Shown here: positions 54,075 to 63,833 of the stretch, one piece after another
Position numbering within the stretch: position 1 is the first letter of the stretch
How the letters are laid out: each line of letters starts with the position of its first letter
Assembly: GCA_037178625.1 (NCBI GenBank)
Contig: CM074127.1
Span: 5,332,001 to 5,396,000, forward strand
DNA from: Skeletonema tropicum
Lineage: Eukaryota > Bacillariophyta > Thalassiosirophyceae > Thalassiosirales > Thalassiosiraceae
Reading direction: 5' to 3'
DNA length: 64,000 nucleotides
Made by a program: the position numbers and the translations under genes
Notes under the pieces: model-generated
What the model saw: the letters and a program-made list of their open reading frames with translations, nothing else
The model's database searches: none
What the model was told of the DNA's origin: nothing

Positions 54075-55412
54075 ATGAATACCTACAAATCAAAGAACGC
54101 ATGGTTGTTTCATACCAGGTACGCTCGGAACGAACTCACCTCCAAAAGTGCAGCAGCGCTCAGGGAGATGCCTCGTTTCGGAAGTAAAAGGATCTATGGA
54201 CTTCGCCCAGATGGAAGCAAGATTGAGGAAGACTTCATTGTGTTCAGGGATAACGCACCTAGTACGGAACTTGAACATTACTTGGGCCAAGCCGAATCCT
54301 ACGTCAACATGGCGGATGAATGTCAATGGGCCCCAGCCACTCGCTTCGCCAACTACGGGAAGCTTCTCGATGGACCTGCAAAGAACACGTGGAGGAAGCT
54401 GATGGATGAGGGACATGACTACTGGGATAACAATAATCAAGCGACCGATCAGGACTTCGTGGATGCTCTTGGTGCCTATTTCATCATGTGGACAAAACAT
54501 CCTAACCCCGGTGATGCCTTCGATCAGCACATCCTTCGCATCCAGTACAAACACCAGAAGGAATTCAACCTACCAGTCAAGCCAAGCAACTTCGTGGATC
54601 GAATGTCAGAACTTTGGAGATACAGTGAGATGATGCCTCGTATAGGAGCGCAATGTTCCGATATGCAAAAGACTACTGCTCTGATGCTTGGTCTCCCCGA
54701 GGAGGCCAAAGATTTCCTCCAAGATGAGAAGGACGTTGATGTTTATGACCTCCAAGGTAATGGTAACAACGCCCTTGTATGGACCGACGTAATGGAGTAT
54801 CTAGAGGCCTGGTGGTCTCGAGATTACGGCAAGGAAGTCCGAAAGAAGTATCAACAGCAAGAAGAGAAGAAGAGGAAGAGGAAGGATGACGATGAAGCCG
54901 ATGGAGATGGAGGCCAAGATCGACGTCAACGGAAGAAGAAGAAGAATAACCGCAATAAGAGCGGTCGCAATGGCAATGGGAACAACAGTAACAACACCAA
55001 CAACGGCAAGGAGTTCCACTCCAAGCAATGTTCAATTCATCCTGATCACAACCATAAGTGGAAAGACTGTATCTATTGTTTCAACGGGTCTAATTTCAAG
55101 AAGGAGCTTGCTGAGAAGTTCTATCAAGGCAAAACCAGGACGTCTGCCCCATATTGGTGGAAGAAAGGTTATGAGCGTCGTTTCAAGAGCAACGAGCAAG
55201 AACCCCCGCAACAGCAACATGGATCTTACCTCGTAGCTCCTCAACAACCTGCTCAACTACCTCCAGCTCCAGTTCCCCAAGCACCTCCGCAACCAGCTCC
55301 AATGTTTGCTACGTCTGCAGCAACAGCTCCGTCAGCACCTGTTCAACAGCAACTTTATTCCATCCAAGTTAATGCCCAAGGTCAACGAGTCTTCGTCCCT
55401 CATCAGGCCTGA
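54075..55412 (+). CDS. Gag polyprotein of gypsy element
   Basis: 445 codons, ATG at 54075, 51 bp after the LTR. The first 260 residues are capsid-like (YGKLLDGPAKNTWRKLM, FVDRMSELWRYSEMM). A lysine/arginine block (KKRKRKDDDE, RRQRKKKKNN) follows, then a knuckle C319-x2-H-x4-H-x4-C332 (CSIHPDHNHKWKDC), a pattern I associate with diatom-type gag. The tail is proline/glutamine-rich. It ends with TGA at 55410-55412, and pol continues in the same frame without another stop. Confidence 0.8.
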   Translation: MNTYKSKNAWLFHTRYARNELTSKSAAALREMPRFGSKRIYGLRPDGSKIEEDFIVFRDNAPSTELEHYLGQAESYVNMADECQWAPATRFANYGKLLDGPAKNTWRKLMDEGHDYWDNNNQATDQDFVDALGAYFIMWTKHPNPGDAFDQHILRIQYKHQKEFNLPVKPSNFVDRMSELWRYSEMMPRIGAQCSDMQKTTALMLGLPEEAKDFLQDEKDVDVYDLQGNGNNALVWTDVMEYLEAWWSRDYGKEVRKKYQQQEEKKRKRKDDDEADGDGGQDRRQRKKKKNNRNKSGRNGNGNNSNNTNNGKEFHSKQCSIHPDHNHKWKDCIYCFNGSNFKKELAEKFYQGKTRTSAPYWWKKGYERRFKSNEQEPPQQQHGSYLVAPQQPAQLPPAPVPQAPPQPAPMFATSAATAPSAPVQQQLYSIQVNAQGQRVFVPHQA

Positions 55413-58274
55413 AACGCCGACCCTGTTGGGAATTGCACTACTTTCATCGATATCTATTCTACGAGCCTTGAAGAAGTAACAGGGTATGCTAATGCCCCAG
55501 CTGCTCTTGAGTATCATGTCAACAATGTGACCTCAGAGCCTCCGAGCGCGATTGATGTTCAACTTCCATGTTGCATCCGCGGGAACAATAATACAGTTCC
55601 TGCCGCTCTGCAAGCACAGCCCAGCTTGAATAGTGGAGTCCCGATATGTAAGGATCCAAGAGCGCAGCCAGCTTCTAGCCCTGCACCAATGCTCGACCGC
55701 ATCGCATCAGACGCTCAACTTCATGATGATGAGTTCTTGAACGAATTGTTCAATAGTCACTTTGCGGAGGATGCACTAGCTGCAACCATCAACAACATTC
55801 CTTTCACTAATGAAGTAGTCGCTATCGAAGCGCAGAGAGTGGATTGTCCTGAATATCACGTGCTCGATCCAATCCCAGGCCAATCTAATGCGGAAGCTTG
55901 GGATTTCAACATTTTTCCAGATACAGTCGTTGAATCTTACGGCAATGAACTAGTCGATTTGGGAGCAGCATTGCAGCTACCAAGCATTTGTGACAAACGA
56001 GTCAAGCAATTTGGGGCGATCCTCGAGTCATTTCAGTTCAGTGACCCTCAGATCACCTTCCAAGTAGATTCAAAAGGCAGAACAGTCCCTATGGCAACTG
56101 CATACGCTATGGTCAAGTCAGTCAATGGAGTCGAATTTCGGCGGCCTTACCCTACTCCTCGAGTCCATATGGAAACATTCAAGAAGGAGTTGCTGCGTCT
56201 CATCGACATAGGTGTTCTTGAAAGAGTCTCTGGCCCGTCTGCATGGGGACTGCCTTCGTTTATTGTTCCCAAGAAAGATGGCAAAGTTCGTTTCATAGCA
56301 GATCTACGTGAGCTCAATAAGGTCATCAAACCCAAGGATTATACTCTCCCTATCATCCAAGACCTGATCCGAAAGCGTTCGGGATTCCAGTACATGACGA
56401 AACTTGATTTGAGCATGATGTTCTATTCGTTTGAATTGACGGACAAAGCTAAGGACCTCACCACTATATCAACACCGTTCGGTCTCTTTCGTTGGACGAG
56501 AGCTCCTATGGGTCTCCGCAACTCTCCAGCATTTGCGCAGTCAGTTATTGAGGAAGTTCTTCGAGATTTAGATGACGTTGAAGTTTACATTGATGACATC
56601 GCCATATGGTCAGATACTTGGGAAGACCATACACGCACCCTCAACGAAGTGTTCAGGCGCCTTGAAGAGGCAGGGTTTAGTGTTAACCCTTTGAAGTGCG
56701 AATTCGGTATTGCAGAAGGGGACTTCCTTGGTCATTGGGTCTCCAAGGATGGCATTCAACCTTGGCAGAAGAAAGTTCAAGCGGTTCTTGATTTGAAACG
56801 GCCTACCAACGCTAGCGAAGTGCGAACGCTTGTGGGCCTCATCAACTGGTATCGTGACTTCTGGCCTCGACGAAGCCATCTCCTCTCTCCGTTCACTCAA
56901 CTTATCCGCGGTATTCAGAAGAAGAAAGCACCGATCGTTTGGACTCCAGAATTAGAGAAAGTTTTTCAGGAAGTGAAGCAAGTTATTGCAAGTGATGCTT
57001 TGTGTGCCTACCCCAACCACAATGAGCCTTTTGAAGTCTACACGGACAGTTCTGATTATCAACTGGGAGCAGCCATACTTCAAGGCGGGCGCCCTGTTGC
57101 GTATTACTCCAAAAGACTCTCGGCGGCACAGTCTCGATACACAACGATGGAGAAGGAGCTCCTGGCAATCGTCAGCACTCTCACGGAATATCGTACCATG
57201 CTATTTGGAGCAAAGATCAAAATCTTCACTGACCATCGCAACCTTACATTCTCTAACCTGAACAGTCAGAGAGTCCTTCGTTGGAGATGTTTCCTCGAAT
57301 CTTTTCATGCCGAATGGTTCTATCATCCAGGCAAGCTTAATGTGCTAGCGGACGCGTACAGTCGACTCCCCAAGTTTGATTTCTCAGGAGTCGAGAAGAG
57401 GCAGGATGAACTATCCCCTACTCCAGTTCAATTCAATCCAGTTCCCCAAGATGTCAATCAAGATGAAGAACCCAGCATCTTTGAAGAACAACTAGCAGAG
57501 TTGGCCAGTGATGACGAGTTCCCGCTACATCAATTGCAACAGTTCATGAATCTTCCTTCTACCGTCCAGAACCCTTTGCGCTATCAATGGCTTGCAGAAG
57601 AGCAGAGCCGCTGTCCTACCCTTCAGCAGAAGCTCACTACTTCCCCAACGTTCTACCATCGTCGAACGTTTGGTCGCCATGATACGTCGCTGATTTGCTA
57701 TAGCCCTACTCCTCAAGATGAATCGACCTTGAAGATAGTCCTCACAGACAATGCCGTGGATGCCGCGATTGAATACTTCCACCTCCTGTTGAATCATCCA
57801 GGAGCAAAGGCAGTTACTTATGCACTTTCCAAGTTCTATCATCCCCAATTAGCAGCCCGAATAGCAGCCTTTTCGTGCGATGTTTGTCAGCGCACAAAGA
57901 TTGGCCAACGCGGCTATGGCCATTTCCCTCCACGTCAAGTACAAGATCTCAATCCATGGAAGCAATGTGACGTAGACCTTGTGGGCCCGTGGTATGTCAA
58001 AACATCAGGACGACACGGTAAAGCCTATGAGTTCTATGATTGGACAGCCGGCAGTTCTCCAAATAATGTCTCGCGCTCCTCTCCACAACTACACAGCGTT
58101 GATGTGAAACCAAATAATTATCAAACGAGTCAACAGCAGCAGCAACAACAACAACAACAACATCTGACGAATAACAATCATCATTATATATCACGCAATG
58201 CTACAAAAATCATCAAGGGTGAAATTCATAACGTTTGTCTCACCATGCGATCTGATCCTCGCTATTATATATAA
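55413..58274 (+). CDS. Pol polyprotein (RT, RNase H, truncated integrase) fused to satellite ORF
   Basis: The frame is open directly after the gag TGA; no ATG is near, so expression would need readthrough. Counting from GTG 55527: RT with LPSFIVPKKDGKVRF, LDLSMMFY, YIDDIAIWS (residues 354-357) and FLGHWVSKDGIQP; RNase H with TDSSDYQLG (D507), MEKELLAI (E544) and FTDHRN; integrase zinc region HLLLNH...CDVCQ (about 751-788) and the first catalytic aspartate in VDLVGPW (D817). Element sequence ends at residue 840. Residues 841-915 are satellite codons (GSSPNNVSRSS, polyQ, RYYI), in frame. No aspartic protease D-T/S-G motif was recognised between gag and RT. Confidence 0.85.
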   Translation, partial: NADPVGNCTTFIDIYSTSLEEVTGYANAPAALEYHVNNVTSEPPSAIDVQLPCCIRGNNNTVPAALQAQPSLNSGVPICKDPRAQPASSPAPMLDRIASDAQLHDDEFLNELFNSHFAEDALAATINNIPFTNEVVAIEAQRVDCPEYHVLDPIPGQSNAEAWDFNIFPDTVVESYGNELVDLGAALQLPSICDKRVKQFGAILESFQFSDPQITFQVDSKGRTVPMATAYAMVKSVNGVEFRRPYPTPRVHMETFKKELLRLIDIGVLERVSGPSAWGLPSFIVPKKDGKVRFIADLRELNKVIKPKDYTLPIIQDLIRKRSGFQYMTKLDLSMMFYSFELTDKAKDLTTISTPFGLFRWTRAPMGLRNSPAFAQSVIEEVLRDLDDVEVYIDDIAIWSDTWEDHTRTLNEVFRRLEEAGFSVNPLKCEFGIAEGDFLGHWVSKDGIQPWQKKVQAVLDLKRPTNASEVRTLVGLINWYRDFWPRRSHLLSPFTQLIRGIQKKKAPIVWTPELEKVFQEVKQVIASDALCAYPNHNEPFEVYTDSSDYQLGAAILQGGRPVAYYSKRLSAAQSRYTTMEKELLAIVSTLTEYRTMLFGAKIKIFTDHRNLTFSNLNSQRVLRWRCFLESFHAEWFYHPGKLNVLADAYSRLPKFDFSGVEKRQDELSPTPVQFNPVPQDVNQDEEPSIFEEQLAELASDDEFPLHQLQQFMNLPSTVQNPLRYQWLAEEQSRCPTLQQKLTTSPTFYHRRTFGRHDTSLICYSPTPQDESTLKIVLTDNAVDAAIEYFHLLLNHPGAKAVTYALSKFYHPQLAARIAAFSCDVCQRTKIGQRGYGHFPPRQVQDLNPWKQCDVDLVGPWYVKTSGRHGKAYEFYDWTAGSSPNNVSRSSPQLHSVDVKPNNYQTSQQQQQQQQQQHLTNNNHHYISRNATKIIKGEIHNVCLTMRSDPRYYI

Positions 58275-58366
58275 GTAGAAGTACTTCGAACAACTCCTCT
58301 TCCGATGGAGGTGATACAGCAGCAATGATGAGAAGAAGTCGATAGATTCGAATATGAAGATTGTCA
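58047..58366 (+). repeat. Satellite unit (array 2 unit 5), right part
   Basis: Resumes at GCCGGCAGTTCTCC. NNY form, Q10, MRSD and the TA-inserted TATATATAAG. Its ORF part is read through from pol. Confidence 0.85.
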
Positions 58367-58511
58367 CCCTCCATTCCCTGGCAATCGACCTACTCATATA
58401 CCTACACGCAGGCCCATCGAGTTCGCCATTTTAGCATTGCATTGTGCATTGTTCATTCACTGCGCTGATCTCTAGATAAACCCTTCTTGTCAACACGCAC
58501 AAATTATTGCA

Positions 58512-58934
58512 ATGCATCCGCCGACAACATGTTCGTCCTACTCATCTCAGGCTCAGGCTCTTCTCGATCACACGGTTGCGACAACTGCAACAACCAAAAG
58601 CCCGCAGCGAAATGATAAAAGTGATATGGATATGGCCGGCAGTTCTCCAAATGATGTCTCGCGCTCCTCTCCACAACTACACAGCGTTGATGTGAAACCA
58701 AATAATTATAATTATCAAACGAGTCAACAGCAGCAGCAACAACAACAACAACATCTGACGAATAACAATCATCATTATATATCACGCAATGCTACAAAAA
58801 TCATCAAGGGTGAAATTCATAACGTTTGTCTCACCATGCAATCTGATCCTCGCTATTATATAAGTAGAAGTACTTCGAACAACTCCTCTTTCGATGGAGG
58901 TGATACATCAGCAATGATGAGAAGAAGTCGATAG
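58512..58934 (+). CDS. Satellite ORF, array 2 unit 6 (140 aa)
   Basis: 6-bp loss gives SPQR for SPHPQR; SPND, MQSD, SSFDGGDTSAMM. Confidence 0.5.
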   Translation: MHPPTTCSSYSSQAQALLDHTVATTATTKSPQRNDKSDMDMAGSSPNDVSRSSPQLHSVDVKPNNYNYQTSQQQQQQQQQHLTNNNHHYISRNATKIIKGEIHNVCLTMQSDPRYYISRSTSNNSSFDGGDTSAMMRRSR

Positions 58935-59100
58935 ATTCGAATATGAAGATTGTCACCCTCCATTCCCTGGCAATCGACCTACTCATATACCTACACGCAG
59001 GCCCATCGAGTTCGCCATTTTAGCATTGCATTGTGCATTGTTCATTCACTGCGCTGATCTCTAGATAAACCCTTCTTGTCAACACGCACAAATTATTGCA

Positions 59101-59523
59101 ATGCATCCGCCGACAACATGTTCGTCCTACTCATCTCAGGCTCAGGCTCTTCTCGATCACACGGTTGCGACAACTGCAACAACCAAAAGCCCGCAGCGAA
59201 ATGATGAAAGTGATATGGATATGGCCGGCAGTTCTCCAAATGATGTCTCGCGCTCCTCTCCACAACTACACAGCGTTGATGTGAAACCAAATAATTATAA
59301 TTATCAAACGAGTCAACAGCAGCAGCAACAACAACAACAACATCTGACGAATAACAATCATCATTATATATCACGCAATGCTACAAAAATCATCAAGGGT
59401 GAAATTCATAACGTTTGTCTCACCATGCAATCTGATCCTCGCTATTATATAAGTAGAAGTACTTCGAACAACTCCTCTTCCGATGGAGGTGATACAGCAG
59501 CAATGATGAGAAGAAGTCGATAG
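59101..59523 (+). CDS. Satellite ORF, array 2 unit 7 (140 aa)
   Basis: Shares the SPQR deletion only with its left neighbour; NDESD instead of NDKSD. Confidence 0.5.
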   Translation: MHPPTTCSSYSSQAQALLDHTVATTATTKSPQRNDESDMDMAGSSPNDVSRSSPQLHSVDVKPNNYNYQTSQQQQQQQQQHLTNNNHHYISRNATKIIKGEIHNVCLTMQSDPRYYISRSTSNNSSSDGGDTAAMMRRSR

Positions 59524-59689
59524 ATTCGAATATGAAGATTGTCACCCTCCATTCCCTGGCAATCGACCTACTCATATACCTACACGCAGGCCCATCGAGT
59601 TCGCCATTTTAGCATTGCATTGTGCATTGTTCATTCACTGCGCTGATCTCTAGATAAACCCTTCTTGTCAACACGCACAAATTATTGCA

Positions 59690-60118
59690 ATGCATCCGCC
59701 GACAACATGTTCGTCCTACTCATCTCAGGCTCAGGCTCTTCTCGATCACACGGTTGCGACAACTGCAACAACCAAAAGCCCGCACCCGCAGCGAAATGAT
59801 AAAAGTGATATGGATATGGCCGGCAGTTCTCCAAATGATGTCTCGCGCTCCTCTCCACAACTACACAGCGTTGATGTGAAACCAAATAATTATAATTATC
59901 AAACGAGTCAACAGCAGCAGCAACAACAACAACAACATCTGACGAATAACAATCATCATTATATATCACGCAATGCTACAAAAATCATCAAGGGTGAAAT
60001 TCATAACGTTTGTCTCACCATGCAATCTGATCCTCGCTATTATATAAGTAGAAGTACTTCGAACAACTCCTCTTCCGATGGAGGTGATACAGCAGCAATG
60101 ATGAGAAGAAGTCGATAG
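59690..60118 (+). CDS. Satellite ORF, array 2 unit 8 (142 aa)
   Basis: SPND, MQSD, Q9. Confidence 0.5.
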   Translation: MHPPTTCSSYSSQAQALLDHTVATTATTKSPHPQRNDKSDMDMAGSSPNDVSRSSPQLHSVDVKPNNYNYQTSQQQQQQQQQHLTNNNHHYISRNATKIIKGEIHNVCLTMQSDPRYYISRSTSNNSSSDGGDTAAMMRRSR

Positions 60119-60284
60119 ATTCGAATATGAAGATTGTCACCCTCCATTCCCTGGCAATCGACCTACTCATATACCTACACGCAGGCCCATCGAGTTCGCC
60201 ATTTTAGCATTGCATTGTGCATTGTTCATTCACTGCGCTGATCTCTAGATAAACCCTTCTTGTCAACACGCACAAATTATTGCA

Positions 60285-60716
60285 ATGCATCCGCCGACAA
60301 CATGTTCGTCCTACTCATCTCAGGCTCAGGCTCTTCTCGATCACACGGTTGCGACAACTGCAACAACCAAAAGCCCGCACCCGCAGCGAAATGATAAAAG
60401 TGATATGGATATGGCCGGCAGTTCTCCAAATAATGTCTCGCGCTCCTCTCCACAACTACACAGCGTTGATGTGAAACCAAATAATTATAATTATCAAACG
60501 AGTCAACAGCAGCAGCAACAACAACAACAACAACATCTGACGAATAACAATCATCATTATATATCACGCAATGCTACAAAAATCATCAAGGGTGAAATTC
60601 ATAACGTTTGTCTCACCATGCGATCTGATCCTCGCTATTATATAAGTAGAAGTACTTCGAACAACTCCTCTTCCGATGGAGGTGATACAGCAGCAATGAT
60701 GAGAAGAAGTCGATAG
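60285..60716 (+). CDS. Satellite ORF, array 2 unit 9 (143 aa)
   Basis: Q10, MRSD. Confidence 0.5.
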   Translation: MHPPTTCSSYSSQAQALLDHTVATTATTKSPHPQRNDKSDMDMAGSSPNNVSRSSPQLHSVDVKPNNYNYQTSQQQQQQQQQQHLTNNNHHYISRNATKIIKGEIHNVCLTMRSDPRYYISRSTSNNSSSDGGDTAAMMRRSR

Positions 60717-60882
60717 ATTCGAATATGAAGATTGTCACCCTCCATTCCCTGGCAATCGACCTACTCATATACCTACACGCAGGCCCATCGAGTTCGCCAT
60801 TTTAGCATTGCATTGTGCATTGTTCATTCACTGCGCTGATCTCTAGATAAACCCTTCTTGTCAACACGCACAAATTATTGCA

Positions 60883-61158
60883 ATGCATCCGCCGACAACA
60901 TGTTCGTCCTACTCATCTCAGGCTCAGGCTCTTCTCGATCACACGGTTGCGACAACTGCAACAACCAAAAGCCCGCACCCGCAGCGAAATGATAAAAGTG
61001 ATATGGATATGGCCGGCAGTTCTCCAAATAATGTCTCGCGCTCCTCTCCACAACTACACAGCGTTGATGTGAAACCAAATAATTATCAAACGAGTCAACA
61101 GCAGCAGCAACAACAACAACAACAACATCTGATGAATAACAATCAACATTGTACCTAA
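60883..61158 (+). pseudogene. Satellite ORF, array 2 unit 10 (91 aa, divergent terminal unit)
   Basis: NNY form, Q10, then HLMNNNQHCT and stop, like 29713. Apart from NNY, it shares the replacement of the C-terminal part. Confidence 0.75.
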
Positions 61159-61336
61159 GCAGGTCCAGATTATACTCGTGTAGATATCTAATCTGATTAA
61201 TTTTTGTATTTATTTATCGATCTGATCCTCGCTATTATATAAGTAGAAGTACTCCGAACATCCCCTCTTCCGATGGAGGTGATACAGCAGCAATGATGAG
61301 AAGAAGTCGATAGATTCGAATATGAAGATTGTCACC

Positions 61337-62572
61337 TGTATATTAGTGAGATTACGAAATTTACATGATTCGTTTAGTGTTATGGGAGTGGATGGCATCT
61401 TTTCCTTGTCGAGCAATACTGCTGTTCTTCAGGATCATCTCAATTTTTTGTCTTCCAAGCTCCACGCCGCTCTTGTGTGAAAGCACAAGAATAGACACTC
61501 ACGTTGATCTCTCTTTTGGTAATGAACGAAGGAATTCACCACACAACTGGCCGCTGGCCGCAGTGCTTGGAAAGATATGAGGACATCTCTCAATAACAAC
61601 ATCACGTTTGGATTCTTCTCCGTTGTCTTCTTCTTATTCCTTTGAAGATATCAAACCAAATGGGCAATCTCTGCTTTGCTCGACGAAACTCTACTTCTTT
61701 AACTCAAGCTCAAGACGAAGCTTGACACGAGGTCAGCCGTGGGGCAAGTCACTCAAGTGATGTGATGGCTTAACTTACTATTTCGGCAGACCTGGCGCAA
61801 TCTTAACTTACCTTGATATAGAAGCTCAACATTGCCCCAGAGAGCTAGCTGAATTGATTGTGTTTGGCACAATAATTCTTGTGTGAGCTGTGCCACAATT
61901 CTTGAGCAATTCGAAACTGATAACAGAAGATCCATCACTCGATGTATGTATATGTATTGCTCGTCATTCTCAGCTCAGGAGAGGACTGACTACACAGAAA
62001 CAGTTTCACTATGATGTGATGTGTGAACGGATTCGAATTCGAATCGAGCTGGGGCCAATCTGGTCTCAGCAGATTGAACTCTTCCTGGGAAGCATTGCAC
62101 TCGGCACTCGGCTCAGCAGCGCAAATAGCTATATTTATGTAACAGAAATTTTAAAGTACGTCTGGTGAGCCCTCAAGAGGCGACATTATCTATGCTAAGT
62201 GATAACGAACATGTGCTGCAGTAGCTATATTTCCCAGATCGCACCCAAATAGCTAGTCTAGTGGACCAGTAGACGCGTTTGGGAGGTTATATCGTAGATA
62301 TTTGTTAAGTTATTATCATCTTCGATCTACGATATATCAGGAGTAGGGGGAAACGCTTCTCATGAAGATGGAGCCAAAGCAGGATCAGCAGGTTGAACTC
62401 TTGACATCTTTCGTATACGTTTGGATGACTGAAGGTAAAGATAGACGGACGATGAATGAGACGCACAATACCAATACAACGCAGCCGCTTCTTCATCGCG
62501 ACTTCTCTCAAGTGAAGCGAAATTCGCTCATCAAGGAAGGCCGAGCAAAAGAAAGGGCGAAGGCGGGTATTG
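61337..62572. repeat. Array-exit flank, copy 2
   Basis: Counterpart of 30172-31407 with very few differences (for example GGGAGTGG for GGAAGTGG near 61385). Confidence 0.9.
61473..61583 (+). repeat. 110-bp dispersed repeat, flank copy 2
   Basis: Counterpart of 30308-30419. Confidence 0.75.
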
Positions 62573-62649
62573 TAGTAAGTGCATTGCATTATTTGTATCG
62601 TACCTATTGTAGGCAGGTATATAGGGGCCAAAATGAAAGGCAAAAGTAG
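62362..62649 (+). CDS. 95-aa hypothetical ORF, copy 2
   Basis: Same translation as at 31197. Confidence 0.2.
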   Translation: MKMEPKQDQQVELLTSFVYVWMTEGKDRRTMNETHNTNTTQPLLHRDFSQVKRNSLIKEGRAKERAKAGIVVSALHYLYRTYCRQVYRGQNERQK

Positions 62650-62724
62650 CAAAAGAACACTCCAGGGATTCCAACGTGGTCCCCTACCGTAGTACCAACC
62701 TGGCCCACAGTCTTATGTAACTTC

Positions 62725-62948
62725 CACCCTACATAGGATCTTCTGTCATAAATGGGAGTCCTCTTCAGAGGGACTCTGCATTTATGCACGCAGAGATAGA
62801 TAGAGCAGAGCTGAGTCCTCCCCAGTGACTCAGACAGGTGTCTGAAGATCCTATGTAGGGTGTGTCTTCTGTCATAAATGGGAGTCCTCTTACGTGCTGA
62901 GACCTCCCAAGTGACTCAGACAGGTGTCTGAAGATCCTATGTAGGGTG
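62725..62948. mobile_element. MITE with 9-bp TSD, copy C
   Basis: Third copy, carried with the segment. Confidence 0.85.
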
Positions 62949-63312
62949 TGTAACTTCTCTGAGCAGAAGGGAAGCGGTGCTGCCCACTGGTATGCTACTT
63001 ATGGTCACATCGGGGCCATACAGCGATACTTGGTATGCTGCTGTCTGAGTCAAAGTAAGTACTGAAGTACTGTGACTTAAGGCGGCATCAAATTGATAGA
63101 TAGATTATTTAATACTCCCTAGGCACTAGTGCCAGTAGAGAAAGGTGAACTTAAACCAGGAGGAGCTCGGGCTGGTCCCGAAGACGCCTGGTCCCGAAGA
63201 CGCTTGTGGTGCCTGCTGGGCAGGAATGGGTCGACGGATGTGGAACGCGAAGGCTTTGGTGCAAGCAAGGCCAAACTGCTGGAGGAAGTGAATTTTGGGG
63301 GTGGGCGGATGG

Positions 63313-63422
63313 TTGTGTGAAAGCACAAGAATAGACACTCACATTGAACATTGATCTATCTTTTGGTAATGAACGAAGGAAGCCCCACAGAACTGGCTGC
63401 AGTGCTTGGAGAGATATGAGGA
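63313..63422 (+). repeat. 110-bp dispersed repeat, copy C1
   Basis: Counterpart of 7224-7333. Confidence 0.75.
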
Positions 63423-63495
63423 AGTCGAAGTATGTACTTATACACTTAAGGCAGGCATCAAATTGATCATCAAAGTTCTAAGTACTTATTCATCA

Positions 63496-63833
63496 TCATG
63501 GCACGGCCATTCTCTTCTCTTCATTGCTTGACACAACATGACCACTACTGGTACTAGTAGCACTCCCTCCCCCATCTGTCTGAAACAATTGGTTCAAAAC
63601 AATCCCTAGATTCATCAAATCTACCCGCTTCTTCTCATCAAATGTCTGTTCTTCACAACATATCACTGCATCCGACAAATCAATGAATGTCGCCAAATAC
63701 TCCCCCTCAAATGGCGTCAAGACAATATTTTTCAGCGTTAATCCTTGTCATCATCATCATGTCAGATACCTTCTTCTCCTTCTTTACGTCGGTACTGCAA
63801 TCCATCTGCAATCTTACCGCCAAGCTTCAAAGC
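63496..63833 (-). pseudogene. Unidentified minus-strand gene relic, copy C
   Basis: Same blocks as at 7407-7744. Confidence 0.4.

Larger units (their letters stand above)
53771..58046 (+). mobile_element. Ty3/gypsy LTR retrotransposon, 3' part deleted
   Basis: The element begins TGTCACACC and ends GATTGGACA, flanked by a 5-bp duplication GCCGG (53766-53770, 58047-58051). It has a 5' LTR, gag and pol with RT, RNase H and the first part of integrase in Ty3/gypsy order. There is no 3' LTR. The last nine bases GATTGGACA are common to pol and to the 5' LTR end at 54015-54023. This fits a deletion between the pol copy and the 3' LTR copy that left the target duplication intact. It is a non-functional derivative of a probably young insertion. 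Confidence 0.9.
51085..61336 (+). repeat. Array 2: ten satellite units interrupted by a Ty3/gypsy element
   Basis: Starts with a 37-bp tail fragment, then units with ORF starts at 51265, 51854, 52449, 53042, 53637 (split), 58512, 59101, 59690, 60285 and 60883. It ends in the same divergent terminal unit as array 1. Confidence 0.97.
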
